Shown here: piece by piece, positions 59,552-64,000 of the stretch
Layout: every line of letters starts with the position of its first letter
Position numbering within the stretch: the stretch's first letter is position 1
Assembly (NCBI GenBank): GCA_016866495.1
Contig: VGMG01000004.1
Span: 62,001 to 126,000, forward strand
Length of the DNA stretch: 64,000 bases
Origin: Chlamydiota bacterium
Lineage (GTDB): Bacteria; Chlamydiota; Chlamydiia; Chlamydiales; RGXB01
Direction: 5' to 3'
The notes under the pieces: model-generated
What the model was told of the DNA's origin: nothing
Databases searched by the model: none
The model's input: only the letters and a program-made list of their open reading frames with translations
Translations under genes and position numbers: made by a program

Positions 59552-62120
59552 TATCTTTAAAGATATTAGGATCGATAGTGCATTTGTCATTTGCCATAAA
59601 AATACTACGAATCTCGTTGAGAATATTTTTATCCATAGGGATCGATTTTATCCCCCAAATCTCTTTAGCATAATCCTCAATACTTCTGTCTGAGGAAAAG
59701 TTCCCGACACCTGCAATATTCATAAGAGCTAGATGATTCCATTTTTCTTTTTCGGTAAAGAGTTTCAGGCACTCTTTTTGCACCTCATGGTAGCTAAGAA
59801 GGTCAAGAAGAGTAAAATAACTGTCTGTATTTTCAAGGTAATTTGCTATACGAGAAAAGGCCTCCCGCTCCTCTGGATATGTGGCAAGTAGGTCGGAGCG
59901 TAAGGTTTCGATTAGCCATCGTAGGCGTGGGTTCTCATTTACATAAGATTGGGGATGGTAGCTGTGGTTAGCAAGCTTTTCGAAGATCTCATCTTTTGTA
60001 GCTCCAAAAATGAAAGGAAAATAGGCATCACCAACCTCCTCTTTAAGCTCAATTGTGGCCCCATCAAGTGTTCCCACTAAGAGGGCCCCGTTTAGACAAA
60101 ATTTAAATAAAGAGGTTCCTGATGCTTCAAATCCAGCAGTGGATATTTGTTGGGAGGTATCGGCTGCCGGTATGAGTTTTTCTGCAAGACTTACGTTATA
60201 ATTTGGGACAAAAATGCACTTAAGATGAGGGCTTACATCGGGATCGCTGTTGACGTGTCTTGATATAGCGCAAATAAGGCGAATAAGATCTTTCATTAAA
60301 GTATATGAAGCGGCCGATTTTCCAGCGAATATAGAGAGTTTTTTTACAGGAGGTGTGTAGGATTTTTCTTTGATTTCTTTATACAATAAAAGTAAATGCA
60401 AGGCATTCATCATCTGCCTTTTGTATTCATGCAAGCGTTTGATTTGCAAATCGAAAAAGACCCCTTTTTCTGGGACTTTGTTTTGGTGAAATACGTTTGC
60501 CCAAAGAGCATCATCACTTCCCTCTTTTTTGAGCCTTTGTTTTGCTAAATACTGAATCAGATGTTCTTTAGCCTCCTCTTTGATTTCGCCGAAACGGGAC
60601 TTGGATTTCGGATCGTTGGCCACTTTTCTAAGATCGAAAAACTTCTTATAATCTGTGACCCAACCCGGTCCGATGTTGTCATCAAAAAATTTAGCGAGGG
60701 AGGGATTACATTTAAGAACCCAGCGTCTAAATGTTACTCCGTTTGTGACATTTGTAAATTTTTCTGGGTAGAGTTTGAAGAAAGGTTTAAAGATTGTCTC
60801 TTTGATCAAGTTGGAGTGGAGCTTAGCCACACCGTTAATCTTGTTACACACATGGCAGCAAAGTCTTGCCATATGAATTTTACCCTCTTGGATAATAGAA
60901 ATTTGACGAATAAGATCTTCATTGTAGGGGAATTTTTCCCGTACCTGGTCGCAAATAAACTGATTGATTAACTCTATAGCTTTGAGTTGTCGGGGCAAAA
61001 GCCTGCGAAAAAGGGGCTCATCCCATTTTTCAAGAGCTTCTTGTAAAATTGTATGGTTAGTATAGTTCAGACAGTTTGTCGCGATTTCCCAAGCAAGGGG
61101 GATAGTGGTGTGGTATTCTCTTACAAGAACTCGGATAAGCTCAGCGCAAGCAATTGCCGGATGGGTATCGTTGAGCTGGATTGTAACTTTATCTTTCATT
61201 AATGCAAGGTCAGTATAACTGCTAAAAAAATCTCTGAAGATGTCTTGTATTGCTCCACTTACAAGCAGATACTCTTGCATCAAACGGTACTCTTTACCAA
61301 GCTCCACTGCATCAGAGGGGTATAATACTGAGGTGATGTGGGTAAACTTAGTTGCAGAGGCCAAATCACCAGCAGAAAAACAGATGATCTTAAAGTTTGA
61401 AGAGATTGCTTTAGTAGAAAAAAGCTTGAGAAGATTTACCCCACCAAATTCTCCATAACCGACAGTCGGAATACTAAAACATTGGGCATTCACTTCATCA
61501 TAATTTGATAAGGAATAGGTTGTTTCTCCCGATTTGTTTTTAGTCTCTCGCAAGTCTCCGTTATATTGGATTTTAGCGGAACTTTTGGGATCGAATCGAA
61601 TCCAAGGGTTGCGTCTGTCTAGCCAGGTTTCGGCCGTTTCGATTTGAGTACCGTAAATGATCTCTTGTTTGAAAATACCGTATTCATACAGCAGTCCATA
61701 ACCTATAGCAGGCATGCTCAAAGTTGCTAAAGAATCCATAAAGCACGAGGCCAGTCGGCCAAGACCACCATTGCCTAATGCGGGATCCACGTAAGCCTCT
61801 TCAATATCGGAAATCGAAAAGTTAAGGATTTTAGAAACCTCTTTGAGATTATCAAAGGCCAAAATATTGATGATGTTCATCAATGTCCAAACACCAGGAA
61901 GATATTCCAAGGATAGATAATACAGTTTTTTAGGCTTTTCTTTGTTATAGGTTTTTTGTGTAGCTGCTTGACGCACCAGCACTTCTTCACGCGCTGCAAT
62001 AGCTATTACTTCAGCTTTTTCACGGATGCTCAACTCCTCAAAAGGTTGTCCAAATTCTATAAGGGCAACTTGGCGGATGTGCTGAACTTGGTAGGCAACC
62101 GTTTCTTTAGAGGGGCTCAT
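59541..62120 (-). CDS. glgP: Glycogen/alpha-glucan phosphorylase
   Basis: Releases glucose-1-phosphate from glycogen. 859 residues; GNGGLGRLASCFMDS, QLNDTHPAIA, VTNGVTFRRW and LHEYKRQMMN are clear. The PLP-binding site reads EASGTSLFKFCLNG where the family has EASGTGNMKxxLNG: Lys is kept, but Asn and Met next to it are Leu and Phe. Later GTLDGAT replaces GTLDGAN. ATG at 62120 with AGGA upstream is preferred over 62156. Pairs with glgC in this window for glycogen turnover. Confidence 0.95.
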   Translation of the reverse strand: MSPSKETVAYQVQHIRQVALIEFGQPFEELSIREKAEVIAIAAREEVLVRQAATQKTYNKEKPKKLYYLSLEYLPGVWTLMNIINILAFDNLKEVSKILNFSISDIEEAYVDPALGNGGLGRLASCFMDSLATLSMPAIGYGLLYEYGIFKQEIIYGTQIETAETWLDRRNPWIRFDPKSSAKIQYNGDLRETKNKSGETTYSLSNYDEVNAQCFSIPTVGYGEFGGVNLLKLFSTKAISSNFKIICFSAGDLASATKFTHITSVLYPSDAVELGKEYRLMQEYLLVSGAIQDIFRDFFSSYTDLALMKDKVTIQLNDTHPAIACAELIRVLVREYHTTIPLAWEIATNCLNYTNHTILQEALEKWDEPLFRRLLPRQLKAIELINQFICDQVREKFPYNEDLIRQISIIQEGKIHMARLCCHVCNKINGVAKLHSNLIKETIFKPFFKLYPEKFTNVTNGVTFRRWVLKCNPSLAKFFDDNIGPGWVTDYKKFFDLRKVANDPKSKSRFGEIKEEAKEHLIQYLAKQRLKKEGSDDALWANVFHQNKVPEKGVFFDLQIKRLHEYKRQMMNALHLLLLYKEIKEKSYTPPVKKLSIFAGKSAASYTLMKDLIRLICAISRHVNSDPDVSPHLKCIFVPNYNVSLAEKLIPAADTSQQISTAGFEASGTSLFKFCLNGALLVGTLDGATIELKEEVGDAYFPFIFGATKDEIFEKLANHSYHPQSYVNENPRLRWLIETLRSDLLATYPEEREAFSRIANYLENTDSYFTLLDLLSYHEVQKECLKLFTEKEKWNHLALMNIAGVGNFSSDRSIEDYAKEIWGIKSIPMDKNILNEIRSIFMANDKCTIDPNIFKDIKD

Positions 62121-62200
62121 TCTTTTCCTATAAGGGATTGCACCTTTTTGAACCAAGACCTAAATGCTAAAATCCTACGATTGTATAAATCTATATTAAA

Positions 62201-63622
62201 TTAGTAACCAAATTGTTGAGCTAAGAGATTAAAAAATAAGAAGATGATCATGGATAAAAAGGCGCTTGAGGGGACTGTGATTAGCCAGGAAAATCCGATA
62301 TCTTTGATCAGGGAAAGATTTAAAGCAGCAAGTCCGCGGGCAAATCCGACTCCAAGAACTGCACCAACTAGGCAGTGAGTCGTGGAGATGGGCAATCCCA
62401 GTTTCGAGGCTATTAGGATTGTAGCTGCCGCCCCGAACTCAGCACAAAATCCCCTTGTCGGGGTAAGCTCTGTAATTTTTTTACCAATTGTTTCTATGAC
62501 TCGCCAGCCAAAGGTTGCAAGACCTACAACAATACCTAATCCACCAAAAACAAGAAGCCAAAAAGGGATGGGCGTTGCAGTGGATATCGTTTCAGGGGTG
62601 AAGAGTATTTTAAAAATAGCAGCTATTGGTCCTACGGCATTTGCTACATCATTGGCACCGTGACCAAAAGCTACACAGCATGCAGACAAGATCTGTAAAA
62701 AACTCACAAGCTTTTCTACGACATTAAAATCGTGAGTCAACGGACTACGGATATTGGATTTTTTTCTGACCTCACGAGTGAGGTTTTTTGTTTTATCCAC
62801 AAGTTTTTGGAATTCGGCACTCTCAAATTCCAACGCAAAAAGCTGCGCTAATTTTAGATTTTTTAGCGCTTCTTGCAGGCTTTCAAGTTTTTGTTGATGT
62901 ACAGATTGCTCTTCTTGATCATCTAATGATGAGGGGCGCCAAAACTTTAGTCCTACATAGGAGCAAACTCCTAAAGTTGAAGAGATGAGAAAAGAATATA
63001 AATAAGACTCGTCCCCTTCAAATCGCCCCATCAAAATAGTGATAAAAAAAGTAAAAGTGACAATAAAAACAAAAAAAGGGAAAAGTCGCTTGGTTGCCAA
63101 AACGGGGTATCTTGCGTAAAGGATGTATTTTTGGACAATTTTGAAAAAGAAAAATGCGGTGATTGCACTAATTAAGGGGGAGATGATCCAGCTAAAGGCA
63201 ATTTTTCCAATAATTTGCCAGTTTACAGCATCCGTACCCCCTGCAACCAGACCAAATCCCACAATTGCACCTACGATAGCGTGTGTAGTCGATATAGGCC
63301 ACCCTTTGAGATTTGCCCCCTGTAAGCAAATCGATGTAGCTAAAAGAGCACTCAGCATTCCCAGTACAATGGTGTTAGGATCGGTGATGAAATCGGTCGA
63401 ATCGATCAGGCCGCCCTGAATTGTTTTCGACACATGCGAACCAAAAAAAGAGGCTCCTAAAAATTCAAAGACAGCTGCAACGAAAATTGCTTTTTTCATA
63501 GTTAGCGAGCCTGATCCTACTGAGGTGCCGATGGCATTGGCTACGTCATTTGCTCCGATATTCCAGAGCATGTAAAAACCAACAATAAGGACAAAGGCTA
63601 CAAAAACAATTTCTAAGGGCAT
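62201..63622 (-). CDS. pit: Low-affinity inorganic phosphate transporter (Pit family)
   Basis: 473 residues, about 10-11 membrane helices in two homologous halves. The twin PiT signatures GANDVANAIGT (near residue 24) and GANDVANAVGP (near residue 325) are both intact, as are the paired ISTTHAIVGA and ISTTHCLVGA segments. A cytoplasmic loop of about 90 residues separates the halves. Its start overlaps the stop of the PhoU-like gene upstream by 1 base. Confidence 0.94.
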   Translation of the reverse strand: MPLEIVFVAFVLIVGFYMLWNIGANDVANAIGTSVGSGSLTMKKAIFVAAVFEFLGASFFGSHVSKTIQGGLIDSTDFITDPNTIVLGMLSALLATSICLQGANLKGWPISTTHAIVGAIVGFGLVAGGTDAVNWQIIGKIAFSWIISPLISAITAFFFFKIVQKYILYARYPVLATKRLFPFFVFIVTFTFFITILMGRFEGDESYLYSFLISSTLGVCSYVGLKFWRPSSLDDQEEQSVHQQKLESLQEALKNLKLAQLFALEFESAEFQKLVDKTKNLTREVRKKSNIRSPLTHDFNVVEKLVSFLQILSACCVAFGHGANDVANAVGPIAAIFKILFTPETISTATPIPFWLLVFGGLGIVVGLATFGWRVIETIGKKITELTPTRGFCAEFGAAATILIASKLGLPISTTHCLVGAVLGVGFARGLAALNLSLIKDIGFSWLITVPSSAFLSMIIFLFFNLLAQQFGY

Positions 63623-64000
63623 TAATTTTTATCTAGTGTTAGAAGGATTTTCAAGGCGAGCCCTTCACAAACATGTGCTATTTGTCCAAGGGTCTCTATA
63701 AATTTATTTGTCTGGTAAAAAAGGGTAAAGTTTTGGTCGTGAGCGCTAAGAGCGTAAAGCTCTTTCATCAAGCGCTGTCTAAGAAGATCTGACTCGTATT
63801 CTTTGTGAGCTGTAATTTCAACCATATGTCGCACTTTGTCAAACTCGGGTCCACCAAAGCTTGCCTCAAGAATGTAGGTTAATTCTAAAACGACTTTTTT
63901 CGTATCTTCAAAAACGTCGAGACACTTTTTATTATAATCGATAAAAAGGGGCTTCAAAGTGTCTGAAAATTCTAGGTGACGGTAGGAGAGAATGCTTCCT
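63622..64000 (-). CDS. PhoU-like (DUF47) regulator, cut by the window edge
   Basis: The C-terminal 126 residues of a helical PhoU-related protein; the open frame continues without a stop past the window end, so the start is outside and the TTG at 63957 is not a start. EFSDTLKPLFIDY, KEYESDLLRQRLMKELY and IAHVCEGLALKILLTL fit the three-helix-bundle DUF47 proteins that accompany Pit transporters in many bacteria. Cotranscribed with pit. Confidence 0.8.
   Translation of the reverse strand, partial: GSILSYRHLEFSDTLKPLFIDYNKKCLDVFEDTKKVVLELTYILEASFGGPEFDKVRHMVEITAHKEYESDLLRQRLMKELYALSAHDQNFTLFYQTNKFIETLGQIAHVCEGLALKILLTLDKN

Noticed and set aside
59549-59568. Perfect 20-base palindrome as terminator between the binding protein and glgP
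   Set aside because: It lies inside the last codons of glgP, is AT-only with no T-run after a GC stem, and would be a weak hairpin; possibly chance.
1-64000. CRISPR arrays, insertion sequences, phage genes, rRNA operons, replication origin
   Set aside because: No regularly spaced repeats, transposase or integrase motifs, terminal inverted repeats, rRNA sequence or DnaA-box cluster were seen.

Overview
The window is a stretch of bacterial chromosome from the order Chlamydiales, most likely a host-associated 'environmental' lineage (Simkaniaceae, Waddliaceae, Parachlamydiaceae or Rhabdochlamydiaceae type) rather than Chlamydia itself. The evidence is gene content and order. From memory of the C. 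trachomatis map, these chlamydial neighbourhoods are kept: mutL-pepP; a metallophosphoesterase beside glgC; secA/psd/mnmE/nth; ruvA-ruvC; a UDP-sugar pyrophosphorylase beside gpsA; pbp2 next to rpsB-tsf-pyrH-frr; mcsA-mcsB; sufBCDS; and the type III secretion run sctJ-(SctK position)-sctL-sctR-sctS-sctT. Genes absent from Chlamydia sensu stricto (class III nucleotide cyclase, OPT transporter, flotillin, prolyl 4-hydroxylase, GH64 glucanase) point away from that genus. I cannot fix the family from the sequence alone.

Layout. 0-12 kb: an unknown winged-helix-like protein, mutL, pepP, a membrane adenylate/guanylate cyclase, an orphan histidine kinase, type II secretion pseudopilins with an OPT transporter lodged among them, and an unknown helical protein. 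12-18 kb: metallophosphoesterase, glgC, a HEAT-like protein, lipA and lpd. 18-22.3 kb: an accessory block with a MOMP-like barrel, a secreted proline-rich protein with a GH64 (beta-1,3-glucanase) domain, and a prolyl 4-hydroxylase. 22-29 kb: secA, psd, nth, mnmE, ruvA, ruvC. 29-36 kb: a PP2C-like pseudophosphatase, flotillin, an EamA transporter, a minimal UDP-sugar pyrophosphorylase, gpsA and NAD(P)H-hydrate repair. 36-43 kb: PBP2, tRNA-Gly, rpsB-tsf-pyrH-frr, tRNA-Glu and tRNA-Lys. 43-51 kb: a cytidylyltransferase-SDR fusion, degenerate mcsB, mcsA, a secreted disordered protein, kdsB and sufBCDS. 51-54.5 kb: three tandem MOMP-like barrels. 54.8-58.7 kb: the T3SS operon. 58.8-64 kb: a solute-binding lipoprotein, glgP, a Pit phosphate transporter and its PhoU-like partner, which runs off the window.

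How the genes work together: envelope and secretion dominate (SecA, T2SS pseudopilins, T3SS export gate and stalk, four MOMP-like barrels, PBP2, CMP-Kdo and possibly CDP-ribitol supply). Glycogen synthesis and breakdown (glgC, glgP), lipoylation and dihydrolipoamide dehydrogenase, Fe-S assembly and phosphate uptake provide core metabolism. The best candidate for something undescribed is the pair at 19186-22303. A prolyl 4-hydroxylase with an N-terminal hydrophobic export or anchor segment lies directly upstream, on the same strand, of a secreted GH64 protein that carries a pure Pro/Ala/Ser/Thr linker and a histidine-phosphatase-like domain without its catalytic residues.

No rRNA, CRISPR array, transposase or phage gene is visible. 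No gene-free stretch exceeds about 300 bases; the longest is 935-1224 (290 bp).
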